From Palaemon carinicauda (Eukaryota; Arthropoda; Malacostraca; Decapoda; Palaemonidae): DNA of 64,000 nucleotides. Below the pieces are notes generated by a model. It did no database searches, was not told the origin of the DNA, and saw only the letters and a list, made by a program, of their open reading frames with translations. The translations under genes and the position numbers were made by a program. The stretch is taken from positions 24,113,691 to 24,177,690 of the forward strand of contig NC_090730.1 of assembly GCF_036898095.1 (NCBI RefSeq). The letters run 5' to 3'. Below are positions 11,945 to 20,989 of the stretch, one piece after another. Position 1 is the stretch's first letter. Each line of letters starts with the position of its first letter.

Positions 11945-12035
11945 GTACAAGAGTGTCCTTGATCCTAACCAAATATTCTTGTGTGGTGGGTCACATGGAG
12001 GCTATTTAGTTACACACTTGGCTGCACAGTATCCA
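11945..12035 (+). CDS. APEH: APEH-like exon with nucleophile serine
   Basis: This 91-nt exon is bounded by an AG acceptor after a T-rich tract (11943-11944) and a GTAAGT donor (12036). The first base completes a codon from an unseen upstream exon; 30 codons follow and the exon ends on a codon boundary. It encodes residues including IFLCGGSHGGYLVTHLAAQY, which holds the nucleophile-elbow motif GxSxGG of prolyl-oligopeptidase-family S9C enzymes, with Ser in GGSHGG as catalytic nucleophile. The following HLAAQYP and the next exon's RNP motif are typical of acylpeptide hydrolase. A DIRS element begins only about 87 bases after the donor (12123). Confidence 0.88.
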
Positions 12036-12134
12036 GTAAGTAAAATCTATATGGACTTCATGTTTATCAGTCACAAATTATTCCTATATGTGCTATTGTA
12101 AATATTATCAATGTATCCCTATTTTTAAATATTT

Positions 12135-12296
12135 AACTTAGCCGGTGAATATATAGCTGCAACTCTGTTGCTCGACAGACAAAAACTTGTACAAAAAACT
12201 CGCCAGCGATCGCTACACAGGTTGCGGGTGTGCCCATCAGCGCCATCTGTCGGCCAGATACCAAGCTCTATGTAAACAAAGACTCAATTTTCTCTC
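12135..12296 (+). repeat. left inverted terminal repeat, DIRS copy 2
   Basis: Runs from ACTTAGCCGGTGAATATATA to about CAATTTTCTC; its inverted partner is 18435-18592. It is closely similar to the copy 1 repeat, with the variant CAAAAACTTGTACAAAAAAC segment. Confidence 0.85.
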
Positions 12297-12498
12297 TGTC
12301 GACGTGTCGACAAGACGTACTTTACTCGCTGTTGCTAACTGGAGTTTTTCACATCATCTTTGGTGAAGTACTATATTCTGGTTTTGAGCTTTCGCTGTGC
12401 AGGGTTATTCTTCAAATAAATCCTTGAACTCTTTTTTGTATCGGATTCATTGTTGATGACTTAGATTGTTTTTTGGACTTTCCCCTTGACCTTTCAAA

Positions 12499-14931
12499 AT
12501 GGCTGACCCTTCACAAGTTCCCAAATTTAGAAAATGCAATGCTAGGGACTGTTCTAGGCGTCTTCCGAAGGCTTCTATCGACCCTCACACTGTTTGTTCC
12601 AATTGTCGGGGTAAAACCTGTCAATTGGAAGATCGGTGTGAGGAGTGCGTGGGCCTTTCGGAATTCGATTTTATCGAATTTGAAAAGTACACACGCAGGC
12701 TAGAGAGAGATAGAATTAGGAGAAGTTCTTCTAGGTCTATTGATGTTTCCTCTCCTCATGCCCCACAACCTATTCCTTCCCCTGTAGTGGTTGTTCCTAA
12801 CCCCCCTCCTAGCACTCAGGAACCTTCGATGGCTGACATGATGCGTGCCATCCATGCCCTGGGGGAGAGAGTTGAGTCCCTTGCAAGTGACCGCAATCAA
12901 CTCATGGCGGATGTTAAGGAGCTTAAGTGCCAAAGTGCAATGGGAAGTGAGAAAGTGCCTAGTGATAGTGTTGTGAACAGTGTTGCGCTTGAGGGTTCGT
13001 CTGTTCGTGCCTGTCGTCCTCCTAGTCCGGGACCTCTTGCAAGCTCCCAAGTCCAGGGGAGAAGCAATGTCGCACGACGCATGGGTTCGAGAGGCTTTAA
13101 TCAGCGAACAGACGTTCCCTCCATGGTATCAGGCGTATCTCCCCAAGATCGCCCCTACCTACGTAAGACGAGAGAGCCCATTTATACCTCGTCGTCTGAA
13201 GGTGTTTCTCGTAAGAAACTTTGGACCAAGGTCTCACGACCTTTAAAACGTAAATCGGTCCCTTCAGGACAAGTCCAACGTCCCAGTTGTAGCCACTGGG
13301 TCAGTTCGGACTCGGTGCCGTCATCTGATGACTGCTCACCGCCTAAGAGAGGCAAAGCGGTACCGCTTCAGTCATTAACACCGTCTGTCGCCGCACCTGC
13401 TCCCGTAGACCCTAAATGGGCTTTGCTGCAAGACATGCAGTCCCAGCTTACGTCTTTGATGCAGGACTTTCATGCGGAGAAGGTTGCTACCGTTCCTCCT
13501 AGCCAACAACCTTCCAAGCGATCGGTTGTGCGTCCTGTTGACGCTGAGGTAACCTTCTCGCGTCTACCAGTTGAGGTGGTGCCTCCACCGATGCTATCCA
13601 GTGTGGGTTGCCAGCCGCACGTTGACGTTAAGCGACGCACGGAGGTGGTTGTTGACGTTCAGGACGTTCAACAACCATCAGAGGTGACTTGTTTTGACGC
13701 GGTGCGTCAACCTCCGCAACCCGGTGTGGTTTCCACTGCTCAACCCAGTCGGTCTAGACAGTCTCGGGTAGACGCTGTGTGTCCTCGCGCTTCCATGGTT
13801 GTTGACAGTTCACAGACTGTGCAGCAGTTCCATGACGTTGCGTCCGGCTCCGTCACGCATGCACCAGTGCGACCGGACTCAGCGAACCAGACGTTGCCCA
13901 CTCCGTTGCCGTTTCCTCATCAGTTTTCGGATGAGGAACTTTCTGATGATGATGTTGCCGAACATCAAGATGATCAACAATCAGAACTGGACGAACCTAA
14001 GTCAACTCAACCCTCTTTGGATTTTAGAAAAGTCTTGGCTATTTTCAAAGAGTTGTTTCCTGACCAGTTTGTTTCTGTGGCTCCTCGTTCTCCGCCGTCA
14101 GAGTTTGTATTAGGCATGCCTTCTGCCGCACCTGCCTTTACTAGACTCGTCCTCGCACGCTCGTCGAAGAGAGCTTTGCGGCTGATAGGAGACTGGTTAG
14201 AGTCCAAGAAGAGTTTAGGGAAGACAGCATTTGCCTTTCCCCCTGCTAAACTCTCTTCTAGATCGAGCGTCTGGTATGCCACGGGAGAAGTTCTCGGCTT
14301 GGGAGTTCCTGCCTCTGCCCAGGGCGACTTCTCAAGTCTTGTAGACTCTCCCCGACGCCTTGCCATGAGACGCTCGAAGATTTGTTGGTCATCATCGGAC
14401 CTGGACCACCTTATGAAAGGGATCTTTAAGGCTTTTGAAGTCTTCAACTTTTTAGACTGGTGCTTGGGAGCCCTGTGCAGGAAAATCTCTTCAACAGATA
14501 AAGAGATTTCTTTGCTCATTATGTCCTGCATGGACAAGGCCGTCCGTGATGGGTCCAATGAGCTAGCTGCCTCATTCACGTCCGGAGTCCTGAAAAAGCG
14601 AGAGTCTCTCTGCTCGTTTCTGTCTGCTGGAGTTACACCATGCCAGAGATCTGAGCTTCTCTTTGCTCCCCTTTCCAAGTGCCTGTTTCCAGAAGTCTTG
14701 ATAAAGGAAATTGCTGCTTCGTTAGTGCAGAAGGACACTCATGATCTAGTTGCGTCCTCAGCTCGCAAAGCCCCCCCTTTGCCTTCATTATCCGCTAGAC
14801 CGAGGATAGACACTCCAGCGTCTCGCTTTATTCCGCCCTTTCGTGGCAGAGCCTCCAGCAGAGGAGGTGCTCGTGCCGAAGGGAAGCGAGGGAAGAGGAA
14901 AGGATCCAAGTCCTCTAAGGGCAGAGTCTGA
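12499..14931 (+). CDS. DIRS gag-like protein (copy 2)
   Basis: An 810-residue open frame starting at ATG in CAAAATGGCTGACCC. The N terminus has Cys pairs in the order KCNARDC, then HTVCSNCRGKTCQ and DRCEEC, a probable zinc-binding module. A Pro/Ser/Gln-rich middle follows. The C-terminal part is conserved with copy 3 (FRKVLAIFKELFPDQF, VWYATGEV, SSLVDSPRRLAMRRSK, SCMDKAVRDGS). The last residues are basic and rich in Gly/Arg/Ser. It is taken as the structural ORF because of its position and lack of enzyme motifs. It overlaps the next frame by 89 bases. Confidence 0.8.
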   Translation: MADPSQVPKFRKCNARDCSRRLPKASIDPHTVCSNCRGKTCQLEDRCEECVGLSEFDFIEFEKYTRRLERDRIRRSSSRSIDVSSPHAPQPIPSPVVVVPNPPPSTQEPSMADMMRAIHALGERVESLASDRNQLMADVKELKCQSAMGSEKVPSDSVVNSVALEGSSVRACRPPSPGPLASSQVQGRSNVARRMGSRGFNQRTDVPSMVSGVSPQDRPYLRKTREPIYTSSSEGVSRKKLWTKVSRPLKRKSVPSGQVQRPSCSHWVSSDSVPSSDDCSPPKRGKAVPLQSLTPSVAAPAPVDPKWALLQDMQSQLTSLMQDFHAEKVATVPPSQQPSKRSVVRPVDAEVTFSRLPVEVVPPPMLSSVGCQPHVDVKRRTEVVVDVQDVQQPSEVTCFDAVRQPPQPGVVSTAQPSRSRQSRVDAVCPRASMVVDSSQTVQQFHDVASGSVTHAPVRPDSANQTLPTPLPFPHQFSDEELSDDDVAEHQDDQQSELDEPKSTQPSLDFRKVLAIFKELFPDQFVSVAPRSPPSEFVLGMPSAAPAFTRLVLARSSKRALRLIGDWLESKKSLGKTAFAFPPAKLSSRSSVWYATGEVLGLGVPASAQGDFSSLVDSPRRLAMRRSKICWSSSDLDHLMKGIFKAFEVFNFLDWCLGALCRKISSTDKEISLLIMSCMDKAVRDGSNELAASFTSGVLKKRESLCSFLSAGVTPCQRSELLFAPLSKCLFPEVLIKEIAASLVQKDTHDLVASSARKAPPLPSLSARPRIDTPASRFIPPFRGRASSRGGARAEGKRGKRKGSKSSKGRV

Positions 14932-16561
14932 CTGCCCGCAACTTCAGACAGCAGTGGGAGCCAGACTCAAGAACTTCTGGCAAGCCTGGGAGAGGAGAGG
15001 CGCAGATGCACAATCTGTGAAGTTGCTCAGAGAGGGGTACAAAATCCCTTTTGTACGCAAACCCCCTCTAGCAACGTCCCCCATCGACCTCTCTCCCAGG
15101 TACAGAGAGGAAGCAAAGAGACAAGCCCTGAAACTGGAAGTGTCTCTTTTGCTAGAGAAGGGAGCGGTGGTCAAAGTCTCGGACCTTCAATCACTGGGAT
15201 TCTACAACCGCCTCTTCCTAGTTTCAAAGAAGACAGGAGGGTGGAGACCGGTGCTGGACGTCAGTGCTCTGAATGTCTTTGTCATAAAGACGAAGTTCTC
15301 CATGGAGACCACAAAGTCAGTCTTAGCAGCGGTCAGAAGGGAAGACTGGATGGTCTCCCTAGACCTAAGGGACGCCTACTTCCACGTCCCCATTCACTCA
15401 GACTCCCAACCTTTTCTGAGATTCGTTTTCGAAAATGTGGTCTACCAGTTTCGGGCCCTGTGCTTTGGCCTAAGCACAGCTCCTCTCGTGTTTACGAGGC
15501 TGATGAGGAATGTGGCCAAATTCCTCCACTTATCGGACATCCGAGCCTCCCTTTATTTGGACGACTGGCTTCTCAGAGCCTCTTCCAGTCGTCGCTGTCT
15601 GAAGGATCTCAAGTGGACTCTAGATCTGACCAAGGAATTGGGACTCCTAGTCAATTTGGAAGAGTCGCAACTGGTCCCATCCCAAACTATTGTGTATTTA
15701 GGGATGGAGATTCACAGTCTAGCTTTTCTAGCTTTTCCGTCGGCCCCCAGAATAAGTCAAGCCCTGTTATTCATCCAGAACATGCTGAAGAAGGAACGCT
15801 GCTCAGTCAGGCTGTGGATGAGTCTGGTAGGGACGCTGTCATCCCTGGAACAATTTGTGTCACTAGGAAGACTACACCTCCGTCCGCTTCAATACCATCT
15901 AGCTTTTCACTGGAAAAAGGACAAGACGCTAGAAGCGGTCTCGATCCCGATTTCCGAAAAGATGAAGTCTTGCCTGACTTGGTGGAAGGACAATATCAAC
16001 CTAAGAGAGGGTCTTCCCCTGGCTGTTCAGACTCCCAACCACGTTCTCTTCTCGGACGCATCGGACGTGGGCTGGGGCGCGACACTAGACGGTCGGGAAT
16101 GCTCAGGACTGTGGAACTCGAGTCAGAGGAGCTTGCATATCAACTGCAAGGAGCTGTTGGCAGTACATCTGGCCTTGAAAAGCTTCAAGTCTCTCCTTCG
16201 AGGCAAAGTGGTGGAAGTAAACTCAGACAACACCACGGCCTTGGCGTACATCTCCAAACAAGGAGGTACCCACTCACTGACGTTGTACGAGATCGCAAGG
16301 GACCTGCTCATCTGGTCAAAAGGTCAAGACATCTCCCTAGTAACGAGGTTCATCCAAGGCAGCTTGAATGTCATAGCAGATTGTCTCAGTCGGAAAGGGC
16401 AAGTAATTCCAACAGAATGGACCCTCCACAAGGATGTGTGCAAGAGACTTTGGGCCACTTGGGGCCAACCAACCATAGATCTCTTTGCAACCTCGCTGAC
16501 CAAGAGGCTTCCAATCTATTGCTCCCCAGTCCCGGACCCAGAAGCAATTCATATACAGTAG
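14843..16561 (+). CDS. DIRS RT-RNase H polyprotein, truncated by frameshift (copy 2)
   Basis: A 572-residue frame, +1 relative to gag. RT motifs are NRLFLVSKKTGGWRPVLDVS, VSLDLRDAYFHVPI, ALCFGLSTAPLVF and the catalytic SLYLDDWLL. RNase H motifs are FSDASDVGWGATL, INCKELLAVHLAL and VNSDNTTALAY. A DLFATS motif opens the methyltransferase-like part. The frame ends early because five extra bases near 16555 (CATATACAGTAGATG against CATATAGATG in copy 1) shift it. The rest, with YAFPPF and LWPAREW, continues to about 16995 in another frame. Confidence 0.87.
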   Translation: MAEPPAEEVLVPKGSEGRGKDPSPLRAESDCPQLQTAVGARLKNFWQAWERRGADAQSVKLLREGYKIPFVRKPPLATSPIDLSPRYREEAKRQALKLEVSLLLEKGAVVKVSDLQSLGFYNRLFLVSKKTGGWRPVLDVSALNVFVIKTKFSMETTKSVLAAVRREDWMVSLDLRDAYFHVPIHSDSQPFLRFVFENVVYQFRALCFGLSTAPLVFTRLMRNVAKFLHLSDIRASLYLDDWLLRASSSRRCLKDLKWTLDLTKELGLLVNLEESQLVPSQTIVYLGMEIHSLAFLAFPSAPRISQALLFIQNMLKKERCSVRLWMSLVGTLSSLEQFVSLGRLHLRPLQYHLAFHWKKDKTLEAVSIPISEKMKSCLTWWKDNINLREGLPLAVQTPNHVLFSDASDVGWGATLDGRECSGLWNSSQRSLHINCKELLAVHLALKSFKSLLRGKVVEVNSDNTTALAYISKQGGTHSLTLYEIARDLLIWSKGQDISLVTRFIQGSLNVIADCLSRKGQVIPTEWTLHKDVCKRLWATWGQPTIDLFATSLTKRLPIYCSPVPDPEAIHIQ

Positions 16562-16577
16562 ATGCCTTCCTCCTAGA

Positions 16578-17738
16578 TTGGTCACATCTGGATCTCTACG
16601 CATTCCCACCGTTCAAGATTGTCAACAAGGTACTGCAGAAGTTCGCCTCTCACGAAGGGACAAGGTTGACGTTAGTTGCTCCCCTCTGGCCCGCGAGAGA
16701 ATGGTTCACCGAGGTACTTCGATGGCTAGTAGACGTTCCCAGAAGTCTTCCTCTAAGGGTGGACCTTCTACGTCAGCCTCACGTAAAGAAGGTACACCAA
16801 AGCCTCCTCGCTCTTCGTCTGACTGCCTTCAGACTATCGAAAGACTCTCGAGAGCTAGAGGCTTTTCGAAGGAGGCAGCCAGTGCGATTGCTAGAGCAAG
16901 GAGAGCATCCACCATTAGAGTCTACCAGTCGAAGTGGGAAGTCTTCCGAGACTGGTGCAAGTCAGTTTCTGTATCCTCGACCAGTACCTCTGTAGCTCAA
17001 ATAGCTGATTTTCTCTTATACCTGAGAAAAGGACGATCCCTTTCAGCTCCCACTATCAAGGGCTACAGAAGCATGTTGGTATCGGTCTTCCGGCATAGAG
17101 GCTTAGATCTTTCCAATAATAAAGATCTTCAAGACCTCCTTAAGTCTTTTGAGACCACCAAGGAGCGTCGTTTGGCTACCCCTGGATGGAATTTAGACGT
17201 GGTACTAAGATTCCTCATGTCAGACAGGTTTGAGCCGTTACAATCTGCCTCCCTGAAAGATCTCACTCTAAAGACTCTTTTCCTGGTTTGCTTAGCCTCG
17301 GCTAAAAGAGTCAGTGAGATTCATGCCTTCAGCAAGAACATCGGATTTTCGTCAGAAAAAGCCACCTGTTCGCTACAACTTGGTTTTCTAGCCAAAAATG
17401 AGCTGCCTTCTCGGCCTTGGCCTAAATCTTTCGATATTCCCAGCTTATCGGAGATCGTAGGCAATGAACTAGAAAGAGTCTTATGCCCTGTGAGAGCTCT
17501 TAAGTTCTATTTAAAGCGTACCAAACCTTTACGAGGCCAATCTGAAGCTTTATGGTGTTCAGTTAAGAAACCATCTTTGCCTATGTCAAAGAATGCTTTA
17601 TCTTACTTTATCAGATTGTTAATACGAGAAGCTCATTCACATCTGAGTGAGGAAGACCGAGCTTTGCTTAAGGTAAAGACGCACGAAGTTAGAGCTGTTG
17701 CAACTTCCGTGGCCTTTAAGCAAAATAGATCTCTGTGA
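16578..17738 (+). pseudogene. DIRS tyrosine recombinase, premature stop (copy 2)
   Basis: The 386-residue frame contains the DNA-binding part (VYQSKWEVFRDWC, SAPTIKGYRSML), the first catalytic Arg (AKRVSEI) and the HEVRAV box. It ends at TGA in TCTCTGTGAAGT. The same position reads CAA in copy 1 and CAG in copy 3. The remaining frame stays open to TAA near 17894 and would contain the YW-SKSVFASFYLKDV nucleophile segment. As it stands the enzyme lacks its Tyr. Confidence 0.85.
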
Positions 17739-18296
17739 AGTATAATGGACGCAACCTATTGGAGAAGCAAGTCAGTGTTCGCGTCTTTTTATCTAAAGGA
17801 TGTCCAGTCTCTTTACGAGAACTGCTACACACTGGGACCATTCGTAGCAGCGAGTGCAGTAGTGGGTGAGGGCTCAACCACTACAATTCCCTAATTCCAT
17901 ATCCTTTTAATCTTTCTCTTGAAATGTTTTTAATGTTGTTTTTTTGGGTTGTCCGGAAGGCTAAGAAGCCTTTCGCATCCTGGTTGATTTGGCGGGTGGT
18001 CAAAGTCATTTCTTGAGAGCGCCTAGATTAGGGGTTTGATGAGGTCCTGTTGTATGGGTTGCAACCCTTGATACTCCAGCTCCTATGGGTCTATCAGCAT
18101 CCTAAGAGGATCGCGAGGCTCCGTAAGGAAGACGTACTTATAAGGCAGAGTAATCGTTCAAGTCGACTTCCTTACCAGGTACCTATTTATTTTGTTTTTG
18201 TTATTTTGATAACTTCTAAAATGAAATAAAAACTCTTAGCTCATAAAATGTAAACATATATTACTGGTCTCTACCCACCATCCTGGGTGTGAATCA

Positions 18297-18390
18297 GCTA
18301 TATATTCACCGGCTAAGTTAAATATTTAAAAGTGATATTTTAATTATAAAATAAATTTTTGAATATACTTACCCGGTGAATATATAAATT
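18297..18390. repeat. internal complementary region, DIRS copy 2
   Basis: Reverse complement of the left outer end joined to that of the right outer end, around TATTTAAAAGTGATATTTTA. One or two bases at the joint fit neither end exactly. Confidence 0.85.
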
Positions 18391-18434
18391 AAATGACCCT
18401 CCCTTCCTCCCCAATTGAGACGCAGTGGGACGAG

Positions 18435-18592
18435 GAGAAAATTGAGTCTTTGTTTACATAGAGCTTGGTATCTGGCCGACAGATGGCGCTGATGGGCACA
18501 CCCGCAACCTGTGTAGTGATCGCTGGCGAATTTTTTGTACAAGTTTTTGTCTGTCGAGCAACAGAGTTGCAGCTATATATTCACCGGGTAAG
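18435..18592 (-). repeat. right inverted terminal repeat, DIRS copy 2
   Basis: Inverted counterpart of 12135-12296, from GAGAAAATTGAGTC to ATTCACCGGGTAAG. Confidence 0.85.
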
Positions 18593-18904
18593 TATATTCA
18601 AAAATTTATTTTATAATTAAAATATCATTTTTTTTATTATTTTGATTGTTATTTTTATCAGTATAATTAATATTTTTACACTGCTAGCATTATTGAAATC
18701 TGCTTCTTTTACTTTTATTATCACTTTTTTTTTTTAAGTCTATGCAATAGGCTTCCAAAGGAAGGCTCAAGTCATTCTTAAGCTTTTCTGTACTCTGAAC
18801 TTATACTTAGGGAATATACATGAATTTTTAAAAGATTGGACTAATTTGTAGATCATTGAAATCGCCGTTTAAATTTAATCTAATATTTTGTACTAGACTA
18901 TTTA

Positions 18905-20480
18905 CAGTAGTACCTCGGTATACATCTTAGATCCATTCCAGAAGGAAAGTTGTACACTAAACAAAATGCTTTCCAATTAATTTTTTTCCTAAGGAATAAT
19001 GGGAACTGATTTCATTCGTTCTGAGATCCCAAAACAGGCATAATGTGCAATAATGGATTGTTTTATTTATCTATAAAGTACTGTTTAATATTTCATTAGA
19101 AATAATAATTAGATTAAATTTATAAAAATTTAACTACATTCATATTACTGAGACAAGTTGCTGGCCTATGAGGATAGGGAGAGATATAAGGAATAGGAGT
19201 ACGATTTCATTAAAACTCAAGAAGCTAAAATTTTGGGCTTGTTTCTTTTTTCTGCTCAATTTTTGTTTTATTTGGCCCTAGTTGAAACTCAATAAGTTGG
19301 ATTTTCACTAAAACCTTGTCGTGTTTTTGCCTTTTCATGATGTTTCGTAAAACTTTGTTATTTGATTTTTCGAAACCTCTATGCTTGGGTTTATCACAGC
19401 TTTATTGAGGTGGTAATTTTCTACAACATTTTGTAAGTACCAATTTGCACAAATTTTTTCTTTAAAAAACTCTGGTCTTCCTTTGTCTCCTTCCCACTTC
19501 AAGACTTTTTCTGTGGCTGTTCCTCAAACACTTGCTGCTTTGTTGGGGTGAGTTCTTCCTTTTACCCCAGCACTAGCTCGTCCACATCATCACTGACCTC
19601 AAGGTCCGTGGACTTCCTGAGAGACAATATCCTCCATATCCTCAAGCTCAGCCCCCAAAGCTTTTCAAGTCTCTTTCAGCTATGGCTTCTGGTCACAGTT
19701 TCCTCCAGAGTTTGTTTTGTAAGAAACCTCCTGCCAATCTTTATCTTTGAAACCTACTGTGTGGAGGATCTGCAAGTTATTCTTCCAGAACTCTCTTACG
19801 GTTAACTCGGTGTCATGATGAAGTCATACTCCAGTAACAAAAACTCCTCTTTAAGGCTGGAGGGTGACCATGAGCATTGTCCATAACAAGGAGGGCCTTC
19901 AGAGACTTTTTTCTTTTGAAATAGTTTTTTAAACTTGAGCCAAACTCTTCATTTATCCATTCAATTAAAAACTGTTTTATCACCAAACCTTATTGTTCGA
20001 CCTCCACATTACATTTAAATAACTTTTCTGTGCATCTTTTTTTTTAACCCAGGAATTCTTTGAGTGGGAGATTGGTAGAGTTTCAGTTTCAAAACAATGT
20101 TGTGTTCTCTCATGTGATGTAGGCCCTGTTTTACCTTGTCTTCCAGAACCAGCCTGTATCATCAAGATTTAATACATATTGGGAAATAAAACCCACAGTC
20201 TCTGCAAACTTGCAATTTCCCCATGCCTCACCACCCTATTTATGCCAGTCCTTTTCTTGAAGTTATTAAACGAGCCATTGTTGGCTTCAAGCACATCACT
20301 ACAATCTTCTCTCTTTCCTGTCATGCATTTTAAAAGAGGAGCATGCAACATTTTAGCTTGTAAACCTCTGAAGTACTATCACTGGTTAACTGTTTATTGT
20401 TTATCCAGATTGACAACAATTTTCCAACTAGCTCAAATGTCTGTGATCTTAGTTTGATATAGGCCTCACCCCATTTTCAA
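18905..20480 (-). mobile_element. Tigger/pogo-type DNA transposon fossil
   Basis: The + strand left end reads CAGTAGTACCTCGGTATACA after a TA, typical of Tigger-like termini. The minus-strand coding part follows inward. No matching terminus was found on the other side, so the element is truncated at about 20480, before the MITE at 20652. Confidence 0.65.
19480..20460 (-). pseudogene. Tigger-like transposase, decayed
   Basis: Minus-strand reading shows INRVVRHGEIAS (end of the DNA-binding part) near 20230. A KALLVMDNAHGHP motif near 19890 matches the second Asp block of DDE transposases of the pogo/Tigger group (LDNAPGHP pattern). Near 19590, DDVDELV with KEELTP resembles the family's C-terminal DVEELL-EEL segment. 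Frameshifts and stops separate these islands. Confidence 0.65.
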
Positions 20481-20651
20481 TGTTATCTGATTTATTGGCA
20501 TCTTTTTTCCCAATCATAAAATAATTGGTTTAGGCTAAGGAAGAACCTATTTTGGGGAGGTGCTGTGTGGTCTCTTGTAAAAGGCTAGAAAAGGGAATCC
20601 AATATGGCATAAATACCAAAGAAATATTTTCTCCGGCTCCAAAGCACAAAC

Positions 20652-20949
20652 TTAACCCTTTTACCCCCAAAGGACGTACTGGTACGTTTCACAGAAGCCA
20701 TCCCTTTACCCCCATGGACGTAACGGTACGTCCTTGCAAAAAATGCTATAAAAATTAGTTTTTCATATTTTTTTGAGAAAATTCAGGTATTTTCCAAGAG
20801 AATGAGACCAACCTGACCTTTCTATGACAAAAATTAAGGCTGTTAGAGCAATTTAAAAAAAATATACTGCAAAATGTGCTGGGAAAAAAATAACCCCTTA
20901 GGGGTTAAGGGTTGGAAATATCCAAATACCCCGGGGGTAAAAGGGTTAA
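20652..20949. mobile_element. TTAA-flanked MITE (piggyBac-like)
   Basis: Exactly inverted 17-base ends, TTAACCCTTTTACCCCC at 20652-20668 and its complement at 20933-20949. Each includes the TTAA that piggyBac-type elements target. Subterminal inverted GGACGTAC-GGTACGT motifs lie at the left. No coding capacity in 298 bases. Confidence 0.8.
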
Positions 20950-20989
20950 GTGTATCAAAGAGAAACCTTCAAGCTGAGGCACTATTGCA

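Larger units (their letters stand above)
12123..18627 (+). mobile_element. DIRS retrotransposon copy 2 (nearly complete)
   Basis: About 6.5 kb, in the first APEH-like intron and beginning 87 bases after the 12035 splice donor. Edges come from the internal complementary region at 18297-18390. The order is left terminal repeat, gag, RT-RNase H-methyltransferase-like, tyrosine recombinase, internal complementary region, right terminal repeat. Two lesions inactivate it: a 5-base insertion near 16555 that shifts the polymerase frame, and a TGA ending at 17738 that cuts off the recombinase nucleophile Tyr. It is closely related to copy 1 and more distant from copy 3. Confidence 0.92.

Noticed and set aside
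20480..20651. Second terminus of the Tigger-like element
   Set aside because: No complement of CAGTAGTACCTCGG was found there; the element is treated as truncated.
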